Of a stretch of 24,864 nucleotides of DNA, positions 14,293 through 21,707 are shown in pieces. Position numbers and translations under genes: made by a program. Source of the stretch: CAADGU01 sp964581605 (GTDB taxonomy: Bacteria > Chloroflexota > Anaerolineae > Promineifilales > Promineifilaceae); assembly GCA_964581605.1 (NCBI GenBank), contig CAZOPF010000086.1, positions 1-24,864 on the forward strand, in the 5' to 3' direction. Below the pieces are notes generated by a model. The model was not told where the DNA came from. It ran no database searches and worked only from the letters and a program-made list of their open reading frames with translations. Numbering within the stretch: position 1 is the first letter of the stretch; each line of letters begins with the position of its first letter.

Positions 14293-15672
14293 TCAACTAT
14301 TGGTAAGGAGTTTGTCTACGGCCGTTGCCAGCTGCGCCAGATTCCGCACCACAAACACCTCATCGCACACCGGCACATAATCCCACATATCGCTATCGCC
14401 GGTGCCCCACTGCTGCTGGTTTTCCGGGTTCAGCCAGATGAGGCGGCGGGCGCGCCGTTGTAAATCCTTCATCAGGTCAAGGCGCGGCGAGTTATAGTTG
14501 TTGCGGGCATCACCGAGGATGACAACAGTGGTACGGCCGTCAACCGCATCCAGCCAGTTATGGTAAAACGTATCCAGGCTGTTGCCAAAATCAGTGGCAT
14601 AATAACCGGGCGGAATGTCATACAACACCTGTGTCACGGCCTCGGCCGCCCGCGCCCCCGCCAGCGTCACGCTAATCTCCCGCATATCCGAGTTAAAAGC
14701 AAAACTACGCGCCTTCGCCACCTGGTCTTGCAGTTCATACGTCAGCCGCAGCATAAACTCCGCCACCGACCGCATCGAAGTAGAGACATCACAAATCAGC
14801 ACCAGGCTCGGCTTGAGTTTATTCTTCTTCCAGCGCAGTTCCATAGGCACACCACCATACCGCTGGTTGGCGCGAATGGTGGTTTTAGAATCAAAGCGGC
14901 CTTTTGTACCTTTTTTGCGTCGCAGCGCCGCCCGGCTGCGCAACTGCGTGATCAAACGCTGCACTTCTTTGCGCAGGGCGTTGGCCTCCTCCTCCGTCAG
15001 CGATTGCAGCGGTTTGTGCATCAGGTCAGAGCCGAATAGCTCGTCGTTGGGGCGATTGGCGCGCTGCTCGGCAATTTGCTGCCCCACCTGCTGCGCCACC
15101 TGCTGCTCCAACGCTTCCCGATTGGCTTCCACAATCCCCAGCAGCTTTTGAATGGATTCCTGGCTCATGCCCATCTTCTGCAACTGCTCGATCAACTGCT
15201 GCAATTGCTCTTCCAGATGCCCCATGCCCATTTGCTGCAACATGCGCCGCGTCACCCAACGCGCTTCGCGGGGATCATTGGCCCATTGTGCCCCGGCGCG
15301 GTTGGCCATCTCCTCTAACTCTTCTTTGGTGGGGCCATTGCCACTGGTGAGCCAATCGAGCAGCTGCTGGAAACGGCCGCTCATGGCCGCCAACGCCGCC
15401 TGTAACATCTGCTGCTCATCCGGGCTGAGGTCTTCCATGGCGTTCTGCAAAGGGGGGCCACCGCTGCCAAAATAGAGCGGGAACAGTTCGTCAAACGCCT
15501 GAAAATCATCCTTCTCCTTAATCAGCGTCGCCCGCAGCGAAGCCTGAAAGAGGGATTTGTCAGTTATCCCCAAACTTTCTACCGCGTGCAGGGCATCTAC
15601 CGACTCCGCCAGGGACACACGCACCCCCGCCGCCCGCAGCCCTCGTATGAATTCGACGACTCGTTTGTCCAT
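14293..15672 (-). CDS. CoxE-like VWA domain protein
   Basis: The 459-aa product pairs with the MoxR ATPase encoded upstream. MoxR/VWA couples act as chaperone-like systems that insert cofactors or activate target proteins. Residues 1-140 are helical. About 145-205 is a Gln-rich coiled coil. A basic stretch (250-275, RRKKGTKGRF) follows. The C-terminal VWA domain has the metal site D295-x-S297-x-S299 (CDVSTSM), a DFGNSLDTF motif and the CoxE hallmark WLNPEN...WGTGDSDMWDYVPVC. GGAG lies 6 nt before the ATG. The last codons lie in a sequence duplicated at 12296. Apart from one near its start and two near its 3' end, ACGGCCGT is absent from here to 16791. Confidence 0.9.
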   Translation of the reverse strand: MDKRVVEFIRGLRAAGVRVSLAESVDALHAVESLGITDKSLFQASLRATLIKEKDDFQAFDELFPLYFGSGGPPLQNAMEDLSPDEQQMLQAALAAMSGRFQQLLDWLTSGNGPTKEELEEMANRAGAQWANDPREARWVTRRMLQQMGMGHLEEQLQQLIEQLQKMGMSQESIQKLLGIVEANREALEQQVAQQVGQQIAEQRANRPNDELFGSDLMHKPLQSLTEEEANALRKEVQRLITQLRSRAALRRKKGTKGRFDSKTTIRANQRYGGVPMELRWKKNKLKPSLVLICDVSTSMRSVAEFMLRLTYELQDQVAKARSFAFNSDMREISVTLAGARAAEAVTQVLYDIPPGYYATDFGNSLDTFYHNWLDAVDGRTTVVILGDARNNYNSPRLDLMKDLQRRARRLIWLNPENQQQWGTGDSDMWDYVPVCDEVFVVRNLAQLATAVDKLLTNS

Positions 15673-15692
15673 TTCTTGCTCCGCAAGTGGTA

Positions 15693-15756
15693 GTGGGTAA
15701 TCAGTAATCCGTAATCGGTCAATCGCTCACTGATTACCGAACACCGATTACCGATT
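15693..15756. repeat. GGTAAT-family inverted repeat between moxR and the VWA gene
   Basis: GTAATCGGT (15711-15719) pairs with 15743-15751, extending with one mismatch to about 15705 and 15757. TAATCAGT (15699-15706) can also pair with 15729-15736. It shares units with the hairpins at 5344 and 8203. Its right arm contains the stop codon and last two codons of moxR. Confidence 0.6.
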
Positions 15757-16689
15757 ACCAGAATACCGCCCACGCCGGGCCGTATCGCTGCCGCTGCCGC
15801 CCATCATGCGGCGGGCTTTTTGCACGTCGGCTTCATATTTCAGCAGCACGGTGAGGGTGTTGGTAAGCGTTTGTTCGTCTATGTGTTCGGCGTTGAGGGC
15901 TACCAGCGCCCGCGCCCAATCCAGGGTTTCGCTGATGCTGGGGGTTTTGCGCAAATCCATTTGCCGCAGTTGGTGAACGACGGCAACAGCTTGTTTGGCC
16001 AGTTCCGGGCGCAGATTGGGCACTTTCAGGCGCACAATTTCCAGTTCGGCGTCCTGGGTGGGGTAATCCACATAAAGGTAAAGGCAGCGCCGTTTGAGCG
16101 CCTCGCTGAGTTCGCGGGTGTTGTTGCTGGTGAGCAGCACCATGGGTTGATGTCTGGCGGAAATGGTACCCAGTTCAGGCACGCTCACCTGAAAGTCGCT
16201 GAGGACTTCCAGCAGGAAGGCTTCAAATTCCACATCGGCGCGGTCAATTTCATCAATGAGCAGGACAACGGGACGGTCGGAGGTGAGGGCAGTGAGCAGG
16301 GGGCGGGGGAGGAGGAAGTTTTCGGAGAAGAAGACGTCTTCTTCCTGGGCCAGGCGGCTGGCGGCTTCGGCCAGGCTTTGTACGTCGCCCAGGACGTTGC
16401 GCAGGGTGTCGCGCAGCAGTTGGGTGTAGAGCATTTGTTTGGCGTATTCCCATTCGTAGAGGGCTTTGCTCTCGTCCAGCCCTTCGTAACATTGCAGGCG
16501 AATGAGGGGCATGTCCAGGGCGGCGGCCCAGGATTTGGCGAGTTCGGTCTTGCCGACGCCGGCGGGGCCTTCGGCCAGAACGGGTTTGCACAGGGCGTGC
16601 GCCAGGTAGACAACGGTGCCGATTTCGGCGGAGGCGATGTACTGCTGGCGGCCTAACTGCTGTCTGACATCATCTATATTTTTAAACAT
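15748..16689 (-). CDS. MoxR-family AAA ATPase
   Basis: From ATG 16689 the product has 313 aa; GGAG lies 9 nt upstream, and the longer frame from 16806 has no such site. Walker A is GPAGVGKT (41-48), Walker B is VVLLIDEID (141-149), and a sensor-1 region TSNNTRELSEALKRRCLYL carries the arginine-finger residues R200/R201. MoxR proteins form hexamers that act on VWA partners, here the CoxE-like protein encoded 75 nt downstream. The C-terminus is basic and glycine-rich (RRMMGGSGSDTARRGRYSGNR); its final residues are encoded by an intergenic-type repeat. The operon has no obvious third gene, so the client protein is unknown. Confidence 0.92.
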   Translation of the reverse strand: MFKNIDDVRQQLGRQQYIASAEIGTVVYLAHALCKPVLAEGPAGVGKTELAKSWAAALDMPLIRLQCYEGLDESKALYEWEYAKQMLYTQLLRDTLRNVLGDVQSLAEAASRLAQEEDVFFSENFLLPRPLLTALTSDRPVVLLIDEIDRADVEFEAFLLEVLSDFQVSVPELGTISARHQPMVLLTSNNTRELSEALKRRCLYLYVDYPTQDAELEIVRLKVPNLRPELAKQAVAVVHQLRQMDLRKTPSISETLDWARALVALNAEHIDEQTLTNTLTVLLKYEADVQKARRMMGGSGSDTARRGRYSGNR

Positions 16690-17092
16690 GCGTGTTTCTC
16701 CATTTTGTCCGCGAAGTTCGCGAAGGCCTTCGTGAAAGACACGAAGGGGCGAAGGTTTTTGGGGATCGGGCGGACTCAGGCAGTTATTGTAACGGCCGTA
16801 CCCCATTTGTCACCCTAGACCTTCGTTCAGTAAGGTGGGAAGTCGCCAGACCTGTGGTTGATTGTAGAGCGGAAAATGGGAAAGGCAAGGGGAAGGGGAA
16901 TCCGGTAATTGCGTCATGGGGTAATTCTCACAATCACCCATTTGCTACGAAAATAGACTAAACAGGCACAGAGGCCTCAAATCATTGTATCCACAGGTAA
17001 TTGGTTGCCGGATGCAAACCGCTTTGTGTGGCAATCTCTTTCAGCTTTTTTATTGATGATGTGCAGAGAGCGGTTTATCATTAGAGTCATTG
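16690..17092. other. Spacer between divergent moxR and acetyltransferase genes
   Basis: Contents: a hairpin CCTTCGTG/CACGAAGG (16727-16734 and 16740-16747) embedded in GCGAAG-type repeats, an ACGGCCGT at 16792-16799, and a GGTAATTG-like fragment near 16904-16925 that recalls the unit of the 5344 hairpin. Promoters for both divergent transcripts must lie here, but I see no clear consensus pair. Confidence 0.4.
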
Positions 17093-17989
17093 ATGGGGAT
17101 ATTGTTAATCTGTACGTATAAGAAAACAGACACGGCCGTACTCACGGCCGTACACAACACCCTCTTCCCCCACCAGCCACACACTCGCCAAAGCTGGGGA
17201 ACGCATGTGGATGGTATTTTGCGGGCAAACGGCCGTGCCTGGACGCTTACCCTGGATGCTATCCCGGCCGCCTACGCCGCCATCCTGCCCGTGCCCGGCC
17301 TGCCAGGACTGGTAGAACTGGAAGGATTTGTGTCCCCTACCTGGCAGCGGCAAGGCTATGGCACGCGCCTGCTGTCTCACATCAAAACAGAACTCGCCGG
17401 TGCATCCGTTGTCCAACTCTCTTACCCTGTCCCTCATCTGGATACCCCTGCCGCCCGCTTCCTTCTCAAAAACAGTTTCTTCATCGAGCACGAAGAGGTG
17501 TTGATGGAATTGAGAATGGACAATTATCCATTGACAATTGACCATTCTCGTCTGCCACTTGCTGCCCGCCACCTGCCACCTGCCACTGCCATTCCCCTCT
17601 TTTGCCAGCTTTACACTGCCTGCTTCACCGGCCTACCCTGGAATCAGCCGTTTACGGAAGCAGAAGTAACGGCAACGCTGCAAAATAGGGAAGACCTGCT
17701 CTTTCTAGTGGAAGATGACACGCCCATCGGTTTTGTCTGGTTACGGCCGCAGGCCAACCAGACCGTCCAACTAGAACCGATTGGCATCATCCCGGAAAAG
17801 CAAGGGCAGGGTTACGGCCGTGCCTTGCTGCACCTGGTCTTAACCCAATTAGCGGCACAGGGGGTCACGGCCGTGACCCTGGGCCTCTGGGCTAATAACA
17901 AACCCGCCCTTCACCTCTACCAAAACCTCGGCTTCCGCCAGACGGAAAGCATTGTCTATCTGGCCTATAACCTCCATGTAAGTGAGTAA
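17093..17989 (+). CDS. Double-GNAT acetyltransferase
   Basis: From ATG 17093 the product has 298 aa and two GNAT folds in tandem, as in mycothiol synthase-like proteins. In the N-terminal domain the acetyl-CoA loop is QRQGYG (85-90). In the C-terminal domain it is QGQGYG (237-242), followed by ALLHLVL and the ANNKPALHLYQNLGF motif that closes a typical active GNAT. The first domain lacks that final motif in clear form and may be structural. Residues about 140-166, between the domains, are encoded by repeat-derived DNA (next entry). The acceptor substrate cannot be named. The start is preceded by TTG and a weak AGAG; no operon partner follows. Confidence 0.85.
   Translation: MGILLICTYKKTDTAVLTAVHNTLFPHQPHTRQSWGTHVDGILRANGRAWTLTLDAIPAAYAAILPVPGLPGLVELEGFVSPTWQRQGYGTRLLSHIKTELAGASVVQLSYPVPHLDTPAARFLLKNSFFIEHEEVLMELRMDNYPLTIDHSRLPLAARHLPPATAIPLFCQLYTACFTGLPWNQPFTEAEVTATLQNREDLLFLVEDDTPIGFVWLRPQANQTVQLEPIGIIPEKQGQGYGRALLHLVLTQLAAQGVTAVTLGLWANNKPALHLYQNLGFRQTESIVYLAYNLHVSE
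17512..17589. repeat. Intergenic-type hairpin repeat inside the acetyltransferase gene
   Basis: Arms 17512-17525 (GAGAATGGACAATT) and 17536-17549 pair in 13 of 14 positions around a 10-nt loop. Immediately after comes a run of TGCCACTTG/TGCCACC units (17551-17589) resembling the intergenic repeats at 2973-3014 and 18018-18086. The whole stretch is read in frame as the interdomain linker. Confidence 0.6.
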
Positions 17990-18017
17990 TCAGGCACAGG
18001 ACCTTCGCCAAATCAAG

Positions 18018-18086
18018 TAGCAAGTTGCAGGTTGCAGGTAACTTTTGCCAGAGTAACTTGCCACATGCCACTTGCCACCTGCCACC
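18018..18086. repeat. Intergenic imperfect inverted repeat of TTGCAGG/TGCCACC units
   Basis: Successive units GCAAGTT, GCAGGTT, GCAGGTAACTT are followed by their approximate complements ending in CTTGCCACCTGCCACC. It is the longest copy of the family also seen at 2973-3014. It lies just downstream of the acetyltransferase gene. Confidence 0.6.
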
Positions 18087-18169
18087 CAATAAAATGTAAC
18101 TTTACAACCTTGCTGAGTACAACTGCCGCAACCTCATTGCTGTGACAATCGGATTCCAATGCTTAAAAG

Positions 18170-18178
18170 TGCTAAAAT
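18170..18178 (+). promoter_or_regulatory. Extended -10 promoter candidate for the WD40 gene
   Basis: TGCTAAAAT has the TGn extension and a five-of-six -10 box. It lies about 100 nt before the ATG. No good -35 accompanies it. Confidence 0.3.
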
Positions 18179-18278
18179 ATCCATCTTGATGGGTTGTATG
18201 GTGGCGGGTTTTTTCCCTGGTTACTAAACACCCGTATCTTACGCAACCGCTCTTTTTTTGGGCTAAGGTACTATAACT

Positions 18279-19205
18279 ATGAACGACATTCCCCCCGGTT
18301 TCACCCTTTTGCGCACGCTGGTCGCCAATAAGCGACACATCACCCGGCTGGCCTGGACGCCGGATGGGGCCACCCTGGCCACCGCTTCGTATGACCAGAC
18401 CGTGCGATTGTGGGATGTGGCGAGTGGCTGGGAAAAGCAAAAGTTAATCGGTCATAGTGGCACAGTTTTTGCGCTGGCGGCTGCGCCCGACGGCCGCACC
18501 CTCTTCTCCTCCTCTAAAAATACGTTGAAAATATGGGGCCTGACCGGGCAGGGCGGGTCACGCGCGCTGCGTGGCCACGCCGATTACATTTACGCCATCG
18601 CCATCACCCCAGACAGCCAGACGGCCGTGACCGGTGATTTCGAGGGCAAGTTGTTCCTCTGGAATCTGGTGACGGATACACCCATTGTCCAGATAGCGGC
18701 GCACCGGGGGCGGGTAAATTGTGTGTTGGCGCTGACGGATGAGGGGACGGCCGTGTCTGGCGGGGCCGATGGGCAGGTGTGTTTCTGGCGTATCCCCGAT
18801 GGGCAGCCTATTGACCAGATCGCGGCGCACAAAAAGGAAGTGTTGGCGCTGGCCGGGTCGCCAGATGGGGCGGTGATGGCGTCTGGCGGGCAAGACGGCC
18901 GTGTGCAAATCTGGCGAGTGGCCGACCGGGCGGCGGTGTGTGGGCTGGCGGGGCACACGGGGGCGGTGACGGGGCTGTCATTTGCGGCGGACGGCCGTTG
19001 GCTGGCCTCGAAGTCGGCCGATGGCACGGTCTGCCTGTGGCGTTGCGCCGATTGGGCGAAGGTGGCTACCCTGCCGGAACCCCATTCGGGTACGCTCTTT
19101 GCCGGGCTGGCCTTCCACCCCACGCAGCCCATTTTGGCGACATTGGGGGAAGAGGACACGGCCGTGCGGTTGTGGCAGTTGGGGGGTGATGTGCTATCTG
19201 GGTGA
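18279..19205 (+). CDS. WD40-repeat protein, seven-bladed propeller
   Basis: The 308-aa product is made almost entirely of seven WD40 units, visible from their recurring GH...V..L...PDG..L.S...D.T...W pattern. Examples are ITRLAWTPDGATLATASYDQTVRLWD, VNCVLALTDEGTAVSGGADGQVCFW and VLALAGSPDGAVMASGGQDGRVQIW. It has no signal peptide, membrane segment or fused catalytic domain, so it should be a cytoplasmic scaffold binding other proteins. AAGG lies about 10 nt before the ATG. Five ACGGCCGT copies fall inside, usually encoding TAV or DGR within the repeat loops. It precedes the 117-aa gene by 67 nt but that gene has its own promoter. Confidence 0.92.
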   Translation: MNDIPPGFTLLRTLVANKRHITRLAWTPDGATLATASYDQTVRLWDVASGWEKQKLIGHSGTVFALAAAPDGRTLFSSSKNTLKIWGLTGQGGSRALRGHADYIYAIAITPDSQTAVTGDFEGKLFLWNLVTDTPIVQIAAHRGRVNCVLALTDEGTAVSGGADGQVCFWRIPDGQPIDQIAAHKKEVLALAGSPDGAVMASGGQDGRVQIWRVADRAAVCGLAGHTGAVTGLSFAADGRWLASKSADGTVCLWRCADWAKVATLPEPHSGTLFAGLAFHPTQPILATLGEEDTAVRLWQLGGDVLSG

Positions 19206-19228
19206 CCAGACTGTTCTCTTTCAAGCTA

Positions 19229-19237
19229 TGGTATAAT
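19229..19237 (+). promoter_or_regulatory. Extended -10 promoter of the 117-aa/C39-like gene pair
   Basis: TGGTATAAT combines the TGn extension with a perfect TATAAT at 19232-19237, 35 nt before the ATG at 19273. AAGGAG (19256-19261) follows as ribosome binding site. The -35 region is weak, as is usual for extended -10 promoters. Confidence 0.6.
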
Positions 19238-19272
19238 TCCCAGGCCATGACCAGGCGAAGGAGATTGAAGCT

Positions 19273-19626
19273 ATGACCATCACGCTGGAAGCGGTTGATC
19301 TTCCCGAAAGTGGCCTTTTTGAACTGAATATCCATCAGACGGTAGATATCCAAGTCAATGCCGACACAGCCCGCCGTCGCGTCACGCGCTATGTGGGCGA
19401 CACCATTGGCGATTTGCTCTATGGCGAACAACCAACCCTCGTTTTACAGGTACAACGCGCCGTCTGGCGTGTGCCGGTAGCTATTGCTACCGGTGAAAGC
19501 GGTCGTATAGGCCAGGTGGGGGTGATTGATGTGAACGTAAAAACAGGGGAACTAGACATCACAGAGCCGCTGGTGGAAGAGATCAAAAAGAATGCCCGCC
19601 GTCTTGTTACCCGTTCCCCACTTTGA
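19273..19626 (+). CDS. Unknown 117-aa protein coupled to a C39-like protease
   Basis: I do not recognise a family. The protein is predicted to be beta-rich (TITLEAVDLPESGLFELNIHQTVDIQVN, then PTLVLQVQRAVWRVPVAIA), with a conserved-looking GRIGQVGVIDVNVKTGELDI strand-turn-strand and a basic C-terminal helix. It lacks a signal, cysteines and membrane segments. The GQVGVIDVNVKTGEL hairpin is reminiscent of small antitoxin-like or immunity-like proteins, but this is only an impression. Its last 35 nt overlap the start of the protease gene in another frame, so the two are tightly coupled and the 117-aa protein may be the protease's substrate, inhibitor or partner. Confidence 0.7.
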   Translation: MTITLEAVDLPESGLFELNIHQTVDIQVNADTARRRVTRYVGDTIGDLLYGEQPTLVLQVQRAVWRVPVAIATGESGRIGQVGVIDVNVKTGELDITEPLVEEIKKNARRLVTRSPL

Positions 19627-20047
19627 ACAAAGCCAGCACGGTTATTGTCTGCCCGCTTGTGTACGCATGGTTCTGGCATATCAGAACCGGCAGATGAGTG
19701 AACAAACATTGGCCGAAATCCTCGGTACACAACCATTTGGCACCCCCATTTCTAACGTCAACAAATTGAAAGCGATCAACTGTCAGGTCACGTTTCGCTC
19801 ATTCACCATCGCGGAACTAAAGAACTACTTACAGCAGGGGCTACCCGTTATTGCTCGTGTGTGGACGGGGATGTTAACCTATTGGGCAGAAATAACGTTC
19901 CACGTTGTAGTTGTCATCGGTTATGATGAGGAGCAGGTATTCCTAAATGATCCTGCTTTTGCAACCGCGCCTCAAGTTGTTCTTTGGGACAGTTTTCTAG
20001 CAGCGTGGGCTGAGTATGATGAGGTAGGTGTTGTTTTGCAGGTTTAA
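19592..20047 (+). CDS. C39-like (papain-fold) cysteine peptidase
   Basis: The 151-aa product matches the peptidase C39-like fold: Q13 (oxyanion), C19 in GYCLPACVRMVLAY, H104 in TFHVVVVIGYD and D120 in FLNDPAF. The LGTQPFGTPISNVNKLK and LKNYLQQGLPVIARV segments are also typical. C39 domains usually trim leader peptides within ABC exporters, but here the domain stands alone, without transporter or signal peptide, so a cytoplasmic target is expected. The ATG at 19592 lies inside the preceding gene. The stop is followed by an ACGGCCGT at 20047 and the spacer before dndC. Confidence 0.82.
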   Translation: MPAVLLPVPHFEQSQHGYCLPACVRMVLAYQNRQMSEQTLAEILGTQPFGTPISNVNKLKAINCQVTFRSFTIAELKNYLQQGLPVIARVWTGMLTYWAEITFHVVVVIGYDEEQVFLNDPAFATAPQVVLWDSFLAAWAEYDEVGVVLQV

Positions 20048-20306
20048 CGGCCGTGAAACACCTCTTGGTCCTCGCCTGCGCGGGGACTGCCAGCGAATGG
20101 AGTCTATAAACGGCCGTAGCGCCTCATCTACCGGGCCAAGCAGGGGACGGCCGTGTGCCTGATAGGATGCCATGATGGGGGTTAATTGCTAAAATAAGCC
20201 CATGTATTGGTAGTAAAACAGATGGTTTTGTTGTATTATTGCAACATATATTGACGTTTTCGGCAACCCTCCCATCCCTCTCAATGGCGACTCAGGAGTC
20301 AGCTAT
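20048..20306. promoter_or_regulatory. Spacer/promoter region of the dnd operon
   Basis: Three ACGGCCGT copies lie at 20047-20054, 20110-20117 and 20147-20154. Further on an AT-rich stretch (20221-20260) contains TGTTG/CAACA arms (20229-20233 and 20242-20246) flanking TATTATTG, a possible operator over a -10-like TATTAT (20234-20239). No -35 with correct spacing was found, so the promoter is tentative. No dndB gene lies between this region and the upstream protease gene. Confidence 0.35.
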
Positions 20307-21707
20307 ATGCCCCAAAATGGACAAACCGTTTTAAGCCAATTGGACAAAATCCATCAAGAAATCCGGGAAACTTACCGGAAATACCCCTATCCCTGGGTCA
20401 TCGGTTATTCTGGCGGCAAAGACAGTACGACCACCCTGCAACTATGCTGGTATGCCCTGCGTGACTTGTCGCCGGAAGAGCGCACCAAACCTATCTACGT
20501 GATCTCCACCGACACGAAGGTGGAAACACCGATCATCGTAGACCGTATTCACGAGAGCGTCCGCCTGATGAACGAGGCGGCTCAGGCACAAGGCTTGAAC
20601 CTCACCGCCCACAACCTTTCCCCCATCCTGAACGATACCTTTTGGGTTAACCTGATCGGGCGTGGTTATCCTGCCCCCAACAGCGCTTTTCGCTGGTGTA
20701 CGGAACGGCTCAAGATCAATCCGTCCAACCGCTTTATTCTGGAAAAGGTTGCCAAACATGGCGAGGTGATGCTGGTGTTGGGCAGTCGGCGGGACGAGAG
20801 CGCCACGCGCAATCAGGTGCTCGACATGCACCGCATGACCGGCATGACCCTGGCGCGGCATGGGCAACTACCCGGCGCGTGGGTGTATATGCCCATCGAG
20901 CAGTTCACGACGGATGACATCTGGACTTATTTGATGCAGGTGGATTCCCCGTGGGGCGGCGACAATATGCAGTTAGCCTCGCTTTACCAATCGGCGCAGG
21001 ATGGGGAGTGCCCGCTGGTGGTGGATGACAAGACTTCTTCCTGCGGCAATTCCCGCTTTGGCTGTTGGGTTTGTACAGTTGTCACTAAAGACAAATCTAT
21101 GGAGGCGATGATTGATTCCGGGCAGGAGTGGATGGCTCCTTTATTGGGATACCGGGATTGGCTTTCCAGTACGCAGAATCCAGAGGTGAAGCCGGAGCAG
21201 CGAGAGTTTAAGGGGCGTGACGGCCGTATCAAAATCACCGAGTCGGGCGCATTGCGCTGGCGTACTTATACCCTGGCCTTCTCTCGTGAAATGCTGCGCC
21301 GATTGCTGGAAACGCAAGTAGAGCTACAGCGCGAAAAACCAGAGATGAGCCTGATCAGTCTGGAAGAATTACGCGAGATTCGGCGCATCTGGCAGTTGGA
21401 GCGGCAAGATTGGGAAGATTCCCTGCCGCGCATTTACGCCGAAGTGACCGGACAGGTGATTGAATGGGAGCAGAATGATGCGGCCATGCCGGGACAATTA
21501 GAAGCGACATTGCTGGCAGAGTTGACCACACAAGACAACATACCGCTTAATCTGGTGCAAAAATTGTTGGATGCCGAATGGCAACATCAGGGCATGTTCC
21601 GCCGGGCCAAGATTCACGACCAGATTGAGAAAATCTTCCGCGAAGATTGGCGCTCGTGGAACGAAGTGTCGGCGGAAATGGAACGGCGGCAGGTAGAGAC
21701 GGCATGA
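20307..21707 (+). CDS. dndC: DNA phosphorothioation protein DndC
   Basis: DndC is the PP-loop, PAPS-reductase-like enzyme that adenylates or activates the backbone during replacement of a non-bridging oxygen by sulfur. In the 466-aa product the PP-loop is SGGKDS (35-40). FRWCTERLKINP includes C131, SRRDESATRN lies at 160-169, and an iron-sulfur cysteine set C235, C246, C253, C256 (C-x10-C-x6-C-x2-C) sits in ECPLVVDDKTSSCGNSRFGCWVC. WTYLMQVDSPWGGDN is also diagnostic. The C-terminal 150 residues are helical. It is the first gene of the operon and overlaps dndD by ATGA. No dndB repressor-like gene precedes it. Confidence 0.95.
   Translation: MPQNGQTVLSQLDKIHQEIRETYRKYPYPWVIGYSGGKDSTTTLQLCWYALRDLSPEERTKPIYVISTDTKVETPIIVDRIHESVRLMNEAAQAQGLNLTAHNLSPILNDTFWVNLIGRGYPAPNSAFRWCTERLKINPSNRFILEKVAKHGEVMLVLGSRRDESATRNQVLDMHRMTGMTLARHGQLPGAWVYMPIEQFTTDDIWTYLMQVDSPWGGDNMQLASLYQSAQDGECPLVVDDKTSSCGNSRFGCWVCTVVTKDKSMEAMIDSGQEWMAPLLGYRDWLSSTQNPEVKPEQREFKGRDGRIKITESGALRWRTYTLAFSREMLRRLLETQVELQREKPEMSLISLEELREIRRIWQLERQDWEDSLPRIYAEVTGQVIEWEQNDAAMPGQLEATLLAELTTQDNIPLNLVQKLLDAEWQHQGMFRRAKIHDQIEKIFREDWRSWNEVSAEMERRQVETA

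Noticed and set aside
15820..16656. Open frame (278 codons) opposite moxR
   Set aside because: It is antisense to the clear AAA ATPase gene; the Gly/Phe/Gln-rich translation has no family features.
20048..20306. A dndB gene or remnant upstream of dndC
   Set aside because: The spacer is too short and no DndB-like sequence is visible in either strand; a short minus-strand open stretch (about 20040-20140) is interrupted and unrecognised.
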